Source: Tricholoma matsutake | Lineage: Eukaryota > Basidiomycota > Agaricomycetes > Agaricales > Tricholomataceae | DNA: 64,000 nt | Assembly: GCA_026075535.2 (NCBI GenBank) | Contig: AP026547.1 | Location: 5,456,001-5,520,000 of the forward strand | Reading direction: 5' to 3' | Shown here: one piece after another, positions 1 through 11,000 of the stretch | How the letters are laid out: each line of letters opens with the position of its first letter | Position numbering within the stretch: position 1 is the stretch's first letter | The notes under the pieces: generated by a model | Seen by the model: only the letters and a program-made list of their open reading frames with translations | Database searches by the model: none | What the model was told of the DNA's origin: nothing | Made by a program: the position numbers and the translations under genes

Positions 1-445
1 TAAAGGGGGCCCACCCGTGTTCAGGAGCGACTGTCAGGGAGGGGGGACACAAACCTAGGTACCAGTTCGGGGAGGCGCCTGAGCGCTTTCAGATCCGCTG
101 TCAGTTGCGCGCTACAGCTTCAGCGCTGACTGTGCCTTCCTTTCCGAGCTGAGAGGCTCATGTCGGGGCGGCAATATCCCCTAAATCTTGCACTCATACC
201 CGTAGGGATTCGGGGAACACGACATCGTCAAGCTCGGGTTGTCGGTACGCCACCACTGGCAAGTCCGTTTACTCGATAAAGGGGGCCCCCTTAGTGGTCA
301 TTGCAGCTATCCAGGTGGTTGGTGCGAAGATCAGCAGGAGGAGGACTTGGGCTGGGCGTAGTGTACTCCATTTGTATGTCTCTACCGCGGACTGCGATCG
401 GGCGCCGCGTTATAAACTTTTGACCCAAAAAAAAAAAAAAAAAAA
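1..445 (+). repeat. Unidentified sequence ending in a poly(A) tract; possible 3' end of a retroposon
   Basis: This is GC-rich sequence with no recognisable protein. It ends in a run of about 19 A (427-445) that abuts the integrase reading frame of Gypsy A and cuts it off. A plus-strand sequence ending in an A-run at an insertion point is what a LINE, SINE or processed-transcript insertion would leave. The 5' side is outside the window, so no TSD can be checked. The 12-mer TAAAGGGGGCCC occurs at position 1 and again near 275. An assembly join at the homopolymer is the main alternative. Confidence 0.3.
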
Positions 446-3196
446 TGGCGCTTTAGGTATAGGGTTCAGCATTAATTTTCCTGCAGGTTTCTCTGGAAAT
501 TTCTTCCCCCTCATGCACGTATCACATCCATCCACATACCCCAACACATACTTCGAAATTCCGGGCCACCAATAATTTCTCATTACTAATTCCAACGTCT
601 TCCATCTTCCTGGGTGTCTGGCAATCGGCGTATTGTGATGTAACTGGACGATCTCCCTTCGCAAATCCTGATCCTTCGGTACATACACTTTTCCTCGAAA
701 CAACACCAACCCTTGTTCCTCAGCCCATTCGTCTCCTTTGATATTACCTTTCTTCTCTCCCTTCAGAGCTTTCACGGCTTCCACTACTTCATCGTCCATT
801 TCTGAACATTGTCTAATTTTAGACAACATTTCCGTTTCTGAGCTATCTATTAATAGATGCCCTTGACGCATAGTGCAAATGCGAAAGTATTCAGGTTTGA
901 GTAAGGTAACATTTTTATTGTCCTCCTCCACCCCCCTTTTATGATCAATACGTCTGGATAAGGCATCTGCTTTCCTCATTAAGCTTCCCGCTTTATGGAC
1001 CAAGTGAAAGTTGAAACGCGATAGGAATAGTGCCCAACACGCTTGCCGGCGATTAAGCTTTTTAGCGGACATGAAGTATTGCAGATTTTGATGATCTGTC
1101 CAGATCTCAATTTGATGCGTACATCCCTCCAAATAATGCCTCCATGCCTCCAATGCTCGTATTATCCCCAACATCTCTTTGTCATGCACATCATAATTCC
1201 TCTCCACATCATTCAACCCTTTTGATAAGTATGCACAAGGATGCCATTTGTCATCTTTGCACAGCATTGATAATACCGCTCCAGTAGCAAAATTGGATGC
1301 ATCGGATTCCACTTGCAAAGGGCATGTGAAATCTACTGGGGCTAATATTGGTCCCTCCACAAACTTCCTCTTCAACTCCTCAAACACTGTCTGCTGCTGC
1401 TCTCCCCACCTCCACACTACTCCCTTTCGCATAAGGTTATGTAAGGGTGCGGCAATTTTAGAAAATTTGTGCACAAAGTGATGATAATAATTTGCGAGTC
1501 CCAAGAAGGCTTGAACCTCCTTGACATGGGTGGGCGCAGGCCAATCTGTGATCGCCTGTACCTTGATCGGATCCATTTTGATCCTGTCAAGGCTGATCAA
1601 TAATCCTAGGAACTCGATCTCGCTTGCCCCAAACACACACTTCTCTGGTTTCAAAAATAGATTGTTTTCCGCCAACCTCCATAACACCTCCTGCACTATC
1701 ACCTCATGATTCTCTTCATCCTCCGTGAATATCAGAATGTCGTCAATAAATATTATTACCATGCCTTTGTCTATTACGTCCTTGAAAATGTCGTTCATCA
1801 TATTTTGAAAGGTTGGGGGACTATTAGTCATCCCAAAAAACATGACAAGTGGCTCGAAGGATCCTCGATGCATGGCAAATGCAGCCTTCCACTCATCTCC
1901 TTTCTTTATTTGTACATTGTTGTATCCCCATCGTAAATCCAATTTTGTAAACACCTTGGCTTTTCCCACCTTTTCAATTATTTCTGAGATCAACGGCAGG
2001 GGGTATGCGTTCTTCACTGTCCACTCATTCAGATACCTATAATCGGTACACATCCTCTTCCTTTGGTCTTTTTTGGGCACGAAGAATATTGGTGACGTCT
2101 GCAGTGATTTCGAAGGTCATATGTATCCTTTGTGCAATTGCTCCTTCAGGAATGCATCCACTTCTTCTTGTTCCATCAGAGATAATGGATATACCTTTGA
2201 CTTCTTCGGCACAAACCCTGGCTTCATCTCAATCACATGATCCCATGGCTTCCGCACCGGCATTTGCTCAGACTCCTTCTTTTGGAACACTGACAAATGT
2301 TCATGATACACTTTTGGCACCCACTCCTCCACTGGCTTCTCCACCTTCACGATATTCTTGTCCCACGACTGTCCTCCATGAACTGCTCTAAAGGTTTGCT
2401 TCTGTTCTTCTTTCTCAATCATGATCGGAACTTCCCCATTTGGCATTTCCTCATCCTCCACTTCCTCCATCATAACAGAATACTTCCTCGGACATTCTTT
2501 CTCTTTCTTTTTCCTTTTTTCTTTCTTCATCTTCCTCCCATACACATTACATTCCTTAGGACAACGAGTCATTTGTACTTTCCCAGTTTTCCAATCAATT
2601 TCGGGATTATGCTTCTGTAGCCACGGACATCCTATTATTAGATTGGTTTTCCCAAGATTGCACACTTCGAATACGGCTCACTCCTGATGCTCCTGATACT
2701 TTAATACCATAGTCACCTCCTCCTTGATAGTTCCTCCACGATTGACTGTTCCATCAATATTGTACACCATTATAGGTTGCACCAGCTTGCATGTGTTAAT
2801 ACCGTTTCTGGTAATTAAGGATTGATTAATAAATAATCCTGTAGCACCACTGTCAAGCAATGCTTCCACATCAATAGCTGCATGCGTGTCCACTGTCTTC
2901 AGTCCCACAGTCAAGGTGATTTCAGGTTCTATTTGCGCAGAGCAAATAAAGAATTTAGGGGTTTTTGGAAATGACATGTGACAATTTTCTTTGTTGCGTG
3001 ATTTGCAACAGTTGTACTCCTCCTCGATTTCCTTTTCTGATTTACTCTGGGTTTCCTTGGATACTAATACATTGTAACGATTCTGGGTCACCAATGGGGA
3101 AACCTTCACTGGGACTCTTCCACAAAATGCTTGCCTTCCTCCTGCTTCACTTCCTCGATTGTAGCTCCCCTGATCTTTCTCCTCTGCTTGCAATAC
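446..3196 (-). pseudogene. pol: Pol polyprotein of Gypsy A: protease, RT, RNase H, integrase N-terminus; two nonsense codons
   Basis: One frame (positions congruent with 3193, 2665 and 2080) carries the whole pol, broken only by TGA at 2678-2680 and 2117-2119. In order: retropepsin with LLDSGATGLFI; a linker; reverse transcriptase, which starts just before the second stop and has the catalytic FIDD box near 1740 (usual form YxDD); RNase H with the TDHQNLQYF segment; and the HHCC zinc-binding domain of integrase ending in CDTCMRGKK. The catalytic DDE core is missing beyond 446. In both TGA positions the surrounding family sequence fits Arg (CGA), so each is a single C-to-T change. The frame opens just after a TAA at 3197-3199, inside the end of gag. 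Confidence 0.88.
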
Positions 3197-4197
3197 TTAG
3201 AAATGTGTCCTAACTGCCCACAGTTAAAACATTTAAGTGGGGCTCGTCTCCCCACTTGATCAACCTCCATTGCCTCTGCTGGTGCTGCTGACTCCGTAAC
3301 TATAGGTGTCACTGCCATGGCTGGTGGCTGTGCCCTCAGAGCTTGCGCCTGAGGCGCCTTTCCTTTCTCGGACTTTCCTCCTGATGACTTTCCAAATTTA
3401 CTACTTCCGTACATCAACTTTGACTCTGCCTGTTCCTGCCAATATTGCCGGTCAAGGCACATTGCCCAATTATACCACTCATCCAACTTCTCTGGCATAG
3501 AAGGTAGTCGGTAGATAGACTTGAATAAAGAGGGATTTAATCCTGCTTTCAAAAACTCTACCAACGCGGCTTCTCCCATGTCCGTTTGCAAAGCTTCTGC
3601 TTTGAACTGCAAAATAAATTCATCTGCCGTTAAGGAACCTTGGTGCATGGTCTTTAATTTAGCATTGGCTGTCGCCTTTGGATTAGGGTCTCCAAACTGT
3701 GCCTCCAATCTCTCCAGAAATTCCTTGAAGGTTGCAAATGGTTTATTTCCCGCGGCAATTTGATTAATAGCCTCGTTTCTCCAGAACTGTGCTTTCCCCC
3801 CCTGAATGTATGAGAGAGCAAACATAATCCTAGACTTGGCTGTACGAAACTCGGGCTTCCTCCCATGGATGTACAATACTATAGAGCTGATGAAGGATTT
3901 TGTATTCTCCATGGTACCGTCAAAGATTTGCGGGGGCACGTACTTAGGTAAGTGCGCTTTTCCATTTCCAGATTTCTCCACCGTCTCATCCTCCTGTGAT
4001 ATCCACTCCACCATCTCCTCCATCTCATCATCTCTTTCTCCTGTCGTCTCTGGCTGTACTTCCACTTGTCTGGGCTGTGATGCTGCCAATACTGACACTA
4101 ATTGCGACATTTGCACTGTGAGCGCATCAATTTTTGCCTCTAGTGCTGGTATGGGAACAGGATTAGGACTGGGATTAGAAGTTGAAGGTTCAGACAT
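3106..4197 (-). CDS. gag: Gag polyprotein of Gypsy A (363 aa)
   Basis: This is the retrotransposon capsid/nucleocapsid protein, which packages element RNA into cytoplasmic particles. The frame is open for 363 codons from an ATG at 4197. It has a Ser/Pro-rich N-terminus, a central gag-type helical region (around residues 95-240, rich in W, Y and F), and one CCHC zinc knuckle at about residues 323-336 (CFNCGQLGHISKYC), followed by a basic stretch. The last 90 nt overlap the pol frame, which lies in -1 relative to gag, as expected for gag-pol made by -1 frameshifting. I saw no canonical X XXY YYZ slippery heptamer in the overlap. Unlike pol, gag has no internal stop. Confidence 0.85.
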   Translation of the reverse strand: MSEPSTSNPSPNPVPIPALEAKIDALTVQMSQLVSVLAASQPRQVEVQPETTGERDDEMEEMVEWISQEDETVEKSGNGKAHLPKYVPPQIFDGTMENTKSFISSIVLYIHGRKPEFRTAKSRIMFALSYIQGGKAQFWRNEAINQIAAGNKPFATFKEFLERLEAQFGDPNPKATANAKLKTMHQGSLTADEFILQFKAEALQTDMGEAALVEFLKAGLNPSLFKSIYRLPSMPEKLDEWYNWAMCLDRQYWQEQAESKLMYGSSKFGKSSGGKSEKGKAPQAQALRAQPPAMAVTPIVTESAAPAEAMEVDQVGRRAPLKCFNCGQLGHISKYCKQRRKIRGATIEEVKQEEGKHFVEESQ

Positions 4198-4461
4198 AAT
4201 TGTAGAATCTGTGATGAATCACTTCTTCGACAAATTCAAAATTTTTCTTCGAGACCTCTCCAAATGTCTACGGGTCACGTGATAAGGTTTGTCGAGGTTT
4301 GTCAATGGTTCATCGTTCGTCAAGCGCCTATTTTGACACTTCAGATCAACAACCCTTCCAACAGTGCCTGATCTCGGAGATATCACTGAATTCAGCTTGT
4401 AACTAAAATAGTCGTCTGAATAGAGTAATGTAAATCATAACTAAACCAGATCCAATCGGTT

Positions 4462-5074
4462 GTCTGGTTGCAGCTGTCCTAATGATGAGCACTGCCTCTT
4501 GATCACTGGCAGTCGCAATGTAAGGCGAGGCCTGGTGTCGGCTTATGAAAGAAAAGGTAGATTACGTATATACAAGTACTTCCAGCTCGTGCCGAAAGGA
4601 TGAGTAATCGGATGTGGCGCGGTGAAACAATGACATATGTGCAAGTAAGAGAAGGTGCACTGATATGGGAAGTTGTGTTCTTCTGTTAGGGCGACACCCA
4701 CTATCTGCTAGCTAAGACTGTGTGGGTTCTCTCTACAAGAAGGGGGCAGGATCCATGCGCATGATGGGGAATTGATGGTTTTGATGCAAGGTGTTATTAA
4801 TAGGTGAGTTTGTTGAGATAGGCCTGGAATACCTAAGAGAACACAACTGGGGTCCCCTAGGTGTATATTTTGGGTTTATATACTATGTTACATATATTGT
4901 ACATTGTTGTTACCGATGCGCACATACAGGCGCATACATAGTGATGCGTGCGAAATAATATTCTCACACTATCAAAGTGTAGCGTCATTTGGCGTCATTT
5001 GGTGTAATGTAGTGTAATTCGACATAATAAAATAAAAATGAAATTTTATTAGGTAATGGGGCTGTTTCCTAACA
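4462..5074 (-). repeat. Probable 5' LTR of Gypsy A
   Basis: On the minus strand this begins TGTTAGGAAACAG at 5074, the precise break point of the Copia frame, and runs to a CA at about 4462. A TATATAAA-like box lies near 4875. The minus-strand sequence TTGGATCTGG follows within a few bases of the proposed end and could be the primer-binding site. The second LTR is absent, so the left limit is inferred and not confirmed by a repeat copy. Confidence 0.45.
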
Positions 5075-6055
5075 ATTGCAGCCATCCATGTCGACGATTA
5101 TCTGTCTATTGCAGATTCAAAAGATGAAAACGAACACTTCAAAGACCAGATGAGACAAGTATGGATGATTTCGGAGTTGGGCACGGCACATTTCATTGTT
5201 GAAATTGCCGTCACCTGGGATAAAGCCACTTGAACCGTTGCACTCTCACAGACTGCTTTGATTGATAAAATAATTGAACAGTTTGGCCAAAAGGACACTC
5301 ACCCCATATCGGTGCCCCTAGAGCCGGGTTCCAAATTATGATGCTCGAATTGACAAACTATGTCCTTGGAGGATCAATGTCAACTCGATAAACTTCCATA
5401 CCGATCATTGGTCAGATGTTTACTTTATCTTGCCATATCAACCCATCCTGACATTTCCTATGCAGTTCAACAACTTTCCCAATACCTTGATTGTTATTCT
5501 TTTGAACATTGGGGCACGGCTATCAGACTGGTGCGTTACCTCAAGGGTACAAAAGATCTCAAACTTTACCTTGGAGGCGATCACCCTATCAACCTTCAAG
5601 CATTCAGCGACTCCGACTGGGCAAACTGCCTTGACACACGCTGTAGCATTGGTGGTTATGTTTGTTCCCTAGGTTCTGGCACCGTTTTCTGGACAGCATG
5701 GAAACAGAAGGTTGTTGCAACTTCGTTGTGTGAAGCAGAATACATCGCAGCTTTTGAAACGGCCAAAGAGTGTATTTGGTTATGAGCACTACTCAAATCC
5801 ATTGACCATCAACAATCGCTCCCTACCATAATTCACTGCAATAATTCTGCAACAAAGTCCTTGTCTGAAGATCCTCTTCTCCATTCCCGCATCAAACACA
5901 TCGACATAAAATACCATTTCCTGCACGAACGTGTCCAATCGAACAAACTGCAACTCACATATGTCAATACCCACGAGAACACTGCAGACCTATTCACAAA
6001 AGCTCTGGACATCAAACAATTCACTTACCTCCGCAATTTCCTGGGACTTCGGTAA
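5075..6055 (+). pseudogene. pol: Copia pol C-terminus (RT end plus RNase H), four in-frame TGA codons
   Basis: The frame starts inside RT at the catalytic VDD box (HVDDYLSIADSKDENE), continues through the Copia RT thumb (ALIDKIIEQFGQ, PYRSLVRCLLYLA, RPDISYAVQQLS-like) and ends with RNase H (SDSDWANC, TSLCEAEYIA, HIDIKYHFLHER, ENTADLFTKAL). The ORF is interrupted by TGA at 5231-5233, 5339-5341, 5351-5353 and 5783-5785. All four sit where Copia proteins of this type have Arg and are explained by CGA to TGA. The natural stop is the TAA at the end of the FLGLR terminus. Integrase and gag are absent. Confidence 0.88.
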
Positions 6056-6079
6056 CCAGATTTTCACGGTGAGGAGGAG

Positions 6080-6449
6080 TGTTGAGAAATACACCATGAG
6101 TGTCTGCAAATGCTGTATTACCAAATACAGATGTCGGCATGTTTTTTGATGTGGCTGCTATATTTAGTGCACCCCCTTTGAGATGCGTGTATGGATCCAC
6201 ACAGTGGATACCTTTATGATACTCTTTCCTTTGTCTAACAGGATACTTATATACAGTAGATAGTTGTACGACCACCTCAGTCACTTATACAACAACTGAG
6301 GTGAGTAACGATATTATTACTTAGTTGAGAATGATTACTTACTGTACCTATAGTTTATTCTTGTATATGCTAGGTACAGTAATTATGAATAAAGTCACTT
6401 ATACAACAACTGAGTTTATTCTTGTATACGCTAGGATTGACTTTCTACA
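6080..6449 (+). repeat. 3' LTR of the Copia element, with internal intron and spliced duplicate
   Basis: It begins TGTTGAGAAATACACC right after the purine tract GTGAGGAGGAG. A TATA-like ACTTATATACAG lies near 6245. Inside, 6279-6300 plus 6354-6374 flank a 53-nt intron-like segment. The same two flanks recur joined together at 6393-6435 without that segment. The right end (TTTCTACA at 6449) is set by comparison with the related LTR at 46620 and is less certain than the left end. Confidence 0.65.
6301..6353 (+). other. Candidate spliceosomal intron inside the Copia LTR
   Basis: This 53-nt segment starts GTGAGTAACG, carries GATTACTTACTG as a possible branch site and ends CTATAG. Its exact absence from the second copy of the flanking sequence (6393-6435; 22 of 22 and 20 of 21 bases matching the two flanks) is strong sequence evidence that it is removed from RNA. 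The related LTR at 46620 has an equivalent 55-nt segment at 46826-46880 with the same ends (GTGAGTAG ... TTATAG). Confidence 0.7.
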
Positions 6450-7465
6450 TGCTGTTCATGAAAAAACAACTATGGACTGAGGATTCTTCATTCATGTCTT
6501 TTTTGTGTTACCAGTAGTATATATACCTTAGAAATAAGCTAAACAACAAACGTTTTACTGAACAAGTCAGTCTCTCTCTCTCAGACAATATGGACACTGA
6601 AATTTACAGCACATTAACATGTAAAATACTTGAATCTAACCATTTCATATGTATTGAGGCCACAGTTGAGGTCCAGGGATGTGGCAACTGCCTAGAATTG
6701 GCCTAGAAGTCTTATTTGGTCACTGGCTACTGGGTAAACTGCACCTGAGTAGCTTTTGGACCTCCCTGAAACATGTGAAGTAGCCTCCCAGTAGTTTTAA
6801 AGTATATTCATGGAAAAATATAGGGTGCATAGGTTATTGAGGAGAGACCAAGCAAAGAGGTGATTTTAAGCAGAGTCTTGTCTCATTTTTGAATTCCAGT
6901 AGGGGATATTGAATGGAATACATTTGAAATGAACTTGAATGGTTGGTTTGGAAGATACAGCCATAGATCCAGAGTGGAGGCCAGTAATAGCAGTGGATGG
7001 CTAATAACTGGCAGATAACTTGTGGCAGTGCCACAGGCCAATAAGTAACATTAGATCCATTTCCTTGGTCCATAGAACCCCAGATAATTTTTGGAAAAAA
7101 AGACAGAAACACAATATGGTATTTTCATGCAAAGCAAAGTGGTATTACAAGTAGAATCAAAGTGAGGAGAGATGAATATTGGAGTGTGCATGGCAATTGC
7201 CATGGCCAATAACATTATCAGACACCAATCAGTAAGCCATCACCAATGCCTAGTAAGTGTGACATCATGTAACACCGTGTGTGATGGTTTCACAACCATA
7301 TCCATGACCCCACCCATTTGTGGCTTGTACAACACTTTAAGGATAGTTGAGGCATAAAACTAAATAAAAATGGTCTTGGAATAATTTGTTCAAAGTAGAA
7401 TTTTAATATATGTGTTAATTCTGCAGATGAAGCCAAACCCCCTGCCAAAGTACAATGCAACTACT
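6450..7465. other. No recognisable gene or repeat
   Basis: This is AT-rich, CpG-poor sequence. The only long reading frame (6834-7112, minus) has no recognisable motif. I see nothing that supports a gene. Confidence 0.5.
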
Positions 7466-7680
7466 ACTCCTCCTCAACCACTCAACCTCATGCTTAGTTT
7501 TAGTGAGCAAAAATGATTGGTATGATGATCTTGATAAAACAATTTTGGCCTGCAACCATGGAATATTTCATGGTTTCAGGCCAAAAATAAAAATTCTGTT
7601 CCAATCTTTTTATCAAGACCATCGTACCAATCATTTTTTTCACTAAAGCTAAGCATGAGGTTGAGTGGTTGATGAGGAGT
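7466..7680. repeat. Near-perfect hairpin (inverted repeat, arms of about 100 nt)
   Basis: The left arm (7466-7560, starting ACTCCTCCTCAACCACTCAA) is nearly the reverse complement of the right arm (7573-7680). The arms meet in a small stem GGCCTG/CAGGCC around a loop holding GAATATT. Differences are a few substitutions and small indels. It could be a MITE or foldback element, or a hairpin-RNA locus. It lies 51 bp from the Gypsy C LTR. I found no flanking target duplication. Confidence 0.75.
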
Positions 7681-7731
7681 AAAGGATAGTGCTTTAGCTT
7701 GCATTCACTTATCTTTTGGAAGCCTATCCCT

Positions 7732-7985
7732 TGTTGGGGACAGGCTACACTAAAGACAAGGAGAAGGGAACTGAAGATATGACAACTCACTACTAATCAC
7801 GCAATATTACAAGACAACAATGTGGGATTAGGAGCAAGGTAATACAAAAGCAGAGTAGAATCGGAAGTGAGTAAAGGAAAAAGGGAAGAATGGTTCCTCT
7901 ACCATATACAATAGTATATATGTCCAAAGAAAGTCTGCATGCAAATAAGTGTCAATGATTATGTAAGTAAGTCTCCAGGCTTACA
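7732..7985 (-). repeat. 3' LTR of Gypsy C
   Basis: On the minus strand the purine tract AAAGAGTGGGAGGG (about 7986-8000) is followed by TGTAAGCCTGG and the LTR runs to CCCCAACA at 7732 (254 bp). The purine tract and the TGTAA start match Gypsy B (GGGTGGGAGGG then TGTAAACCTG). No second LTR is present in this copy, so the far end is inferred from the TG...CA rule. Confidence 0.6.
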
Positions 7986-8085
7986 CCCTCCCACTCTTTG
8001 AAAAATGTATCGGTTAGAGTAGTAAGAAATCATCCCAACATCAACCAGTAACAGCAGGTGCATTAAAAAGCCCAGTGGGAAAAAG

Positions 8086-11000
8086 CTACCATGTTTCCCC
8101 TGCCTTAACAGCCTTCCAGCGGTCGAGGGCTTCACATTCTTTGAGTTCGCACTGTGGCAGCCAAAGATCGTCGCTTTCTGAGTATCCTGACCATCTTACC
8201 AAGTACTGAAATCCATGGCCATGTTTCCTTTCGTCAATAATTTTCTTGACCTGGTATTCTTGTAGGCCATTCTTGGTTACCACTGGTGCAGGTCGTTCAA
8301 GTTCTCGGGAAGGGAAAAGCTCAGTGTCATTTTTGATGTGTCACTTTAGGAGGGAAGCATGGTAAGTAGGAAACACAGTAGGAGAGTTCAGCAGGTGTAA
8401 GGTATATGAAGACATTTCCGGGAACACTTTCATCACGGAGAAGGGGCCGTTGTAATGTGGGAAGAATTTTGCAACTCTGGATTTGTCTCTGGCCTTGAAT
8501 TCATGGCAGCGGTGGAGGGTTGCAAGCATGACTTTATTGCCCATGAGGTATGTGTCCTCATGACCCCATGATTTGTTTGCAAAAAAGGCTTATAATACTT
8601 TTGCACCAAGCAATGTGTCTTTCGCTTCAGTGACATTGCTTTCTATTTGTGAGATTATAGTTTGTGTGGCAACATCTTCCAGAGTGTCATCCAAACTTGT
8701 TCCTGGTATTAATGGAGGAATGATCCTTGGGCTGCGACCCATGCAGATTTGGAATCCTGAGAAACCCGTGGATCCATTCATTGAGTTCATCATGTTGAAG
8801 CATATAATAGGCAAGGCTCACACCCAACCTTTTTGATTGTGTTCAACATGAAATCGAACACATTGGTTCAGTGTTTTGTTTGTGCATTCACTGGCACCAT
8901 CAGTTTGCGGGTGATACACTGTGGACATTTTGAGATGTATGCCAGTCAGCGCATGTAAGGCTTTCCAGAATTTAGAGATGAATAGTTTATCACAGTCAGA
9001 GATCAGCGCCAATGGCAGACCATTTTTGCAGTACCACTTGTTGAAGAAGATGAGCGCAAGTTTTTGTGCTGAGATATTTGTTCTTGTAGGGATCAAGCAG
9101 ATATCAGATCCCAATCTATCTGTTATAGTCAAAATGCAATCATAATTCTCATCTTTGGTGAGTGGTCCCACAAAGTCCAAGCATACAGAGTCCCCACGTT
9201 TATCAGGAATGGGCAATGGGTGCAATGGTCCCTTTGCTTTGGACGTGCTGTTTTTATTTAGTGTTTAAAGGTCCGGTTGGGTGGACCAAAAATACAACTG
9301 CAACCCAACCCAACCCAACTGAATGCAACCGGACTGTCGGTTGTGGTTGCCCTCTTTCAAGGTCGGTTCGGTTGCCAGTTGCCTTACTTTAGAAATATTT
9401 TGAAAACCATCATAAAACTGTCATAAAACCAGTTGCAATTGGTTGCAACCAGTCTTTTATAGCATATATAATATCCTACATATATACCAATACTTACATG
9501 GAAACTAAGATAAAATAACTAATGAAAGTACTAATTAATACTATTTATACTAAATTTACACTCAGTGGGACAAGCCCAGGGGAAAAGTGGTCATTTGCTG
9601 GGTGCTTATATACCCTGTGGCCATGCACAGACCATGTGGTCATGTGTGTGCTTCAAAAAATAAAAGTGGCACCACTCACAAGACAACTCCCACGACACAG
9701 ACATGCACACATTGCCCTCACAACAAACGACACCCATGCCATCTGCACTCACCACCAACAACACCTGCACCACCACACCTACAAATAAACACAAGGCAGA
9801 GGGCTCAAACAATGCTAGTCATTGTTTGGGCCCCAGAGTAAGTCTTTTTTATACCTATCTTTTCTTTTACTAACTATTCTTTTTTAGTTTCTATCTTTGC
9901 TAACGATGTTGTCCACCCGTGCCCCACCTGTGCCCTGCTGCTGCGAGCCTGTGCTTGCAGGGTGGCAACGGGTACTGTTTCTTGGCAATGACAAATGCAG
10001 CAAGGAACTGCTCCCACTGCCACGTCACAGCACCACCTCCCCGCCTGTGAGCCACTGTTTGTAGGGGGAGATGGGGGTGCTGACTGACAATGCAGATGGG
10101 TTGGGACAATGAATGACAATGCAGACAAGTGGGGTGATGAACAACATGAATAGGGGGACAACAATCAACAACACAACCATGGGGAATGACAATCGACAAC
10201 ACAAGGAAGGGGAGATGGCGATGTTTGACAACGGCGACTGGTGACAATCGACAACACATATGGGGGGGGACAGCAATGTTTGACAATGTGGGCAAGGGGG
10301 GACAATGACATTTGACAATGCTGGCAGGGGGGATGACATTTGACAATGCAAGGGGAGGGGGCCGGCAGTGCTCGCCAACACAGGCAGGGGACAATGAACC
10401 ATGGACAATGCTGTCCCCACCCTCGCTACAAACGTGAGACGGTGGGACCATTTTGTTTTTGTTTTTTGTTTTTGGTCATGTTTTTTTTTCCACTTGCTTA
10501 GCACCCTCTCACCGCTGCGAGCACCTGCTCACAGGGTGAAATGTATTTAGTTTTGTTTAATATACAGTAAAATTTAAGTAAGGATGAAAAATGGCTGGAA
10601 AAACTGGTGGACACTGGTTTTTCCAGGGCAACTGAACTGATTAGGACCAGTCCTAATTGGTTTGGTTGTGGTCTGTCTATTTTGGGTGATGGTTCAGACT
10701 GGTTGCGGTCCTGGTTGCGCCTCTTGGAGGTCGAAAAACCGGACCAAACCAGACCTTTAAACACTATTTTTATTGCACTGGCGTTCAGAGCATGTGAGTA
10801 CATATGCATTCTCAAGGTCTTTTTGCATATTGGGCTAGTAATAACAGTGTCTAATACTTGCGTACAACTTGTCAGCACCAAACTGTCCAAGTGTATCGTG
10901 TGCCAGGCAGAAAAGGTCTTCTAGTAGTTGACCATGCCTAGGGATAACCAGATGATCACCCAAATACCACAGGTCATTGACCATGCATATGCCAGGTATG

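Larger units (their letters stand above)
446..5074 (-). mobile_element. Gypsy A: Ty3/Gypsy LTR retrotransposon, truncated in integrase
   Basis: The element reads right to left: 5' LTR (about 4462-5074), gag (4197-3106), then pol (3196-446) with retropepsin, reverse transcriptase, RNase H and the zinc-binding start of integrase. The integrase core and the 3' LTR are missing because the frame ends at the A-tract at 427-445. The right edge (minus-strand TGTTAGG) sits directly against a Copia RT fragment at 5075, so Gypsy A inserted into that older element. Two in-frame TGA codons in pol mark it as non-functional. Confidence 0.88.
5075..6449 (+). mobile_element. Ty1/Copia retrotransposon 3' fragment with 3' LTR
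   Basis: This is the remaining 3' part of a Copia element: end of reverse transcriptase, RNase H, polypurine tract (about 6069-6079) and 3' LTR (6080-6449). The 5' side was cut off when Gypsy A inserted at 5074/5075. A related solo LTR lies at 46620-46929. Confidence 0.85.

Noticed and set aside
3106..3196. A classical -1 slippery heptamer in the Gypsy A gag-pol overlap
   Set aside because: I read the overlap in the gag frame and found no X XXY YYZ sequence, so I report only the -1 relation.
9874..10504. Long Pro/His/Cys-rich minus-strand ORFs
   Set aside because: They are read from imperfect GACAATG/GGGGGGA repeats inside the hAT element, with several overlapping frames equally open and no motif.
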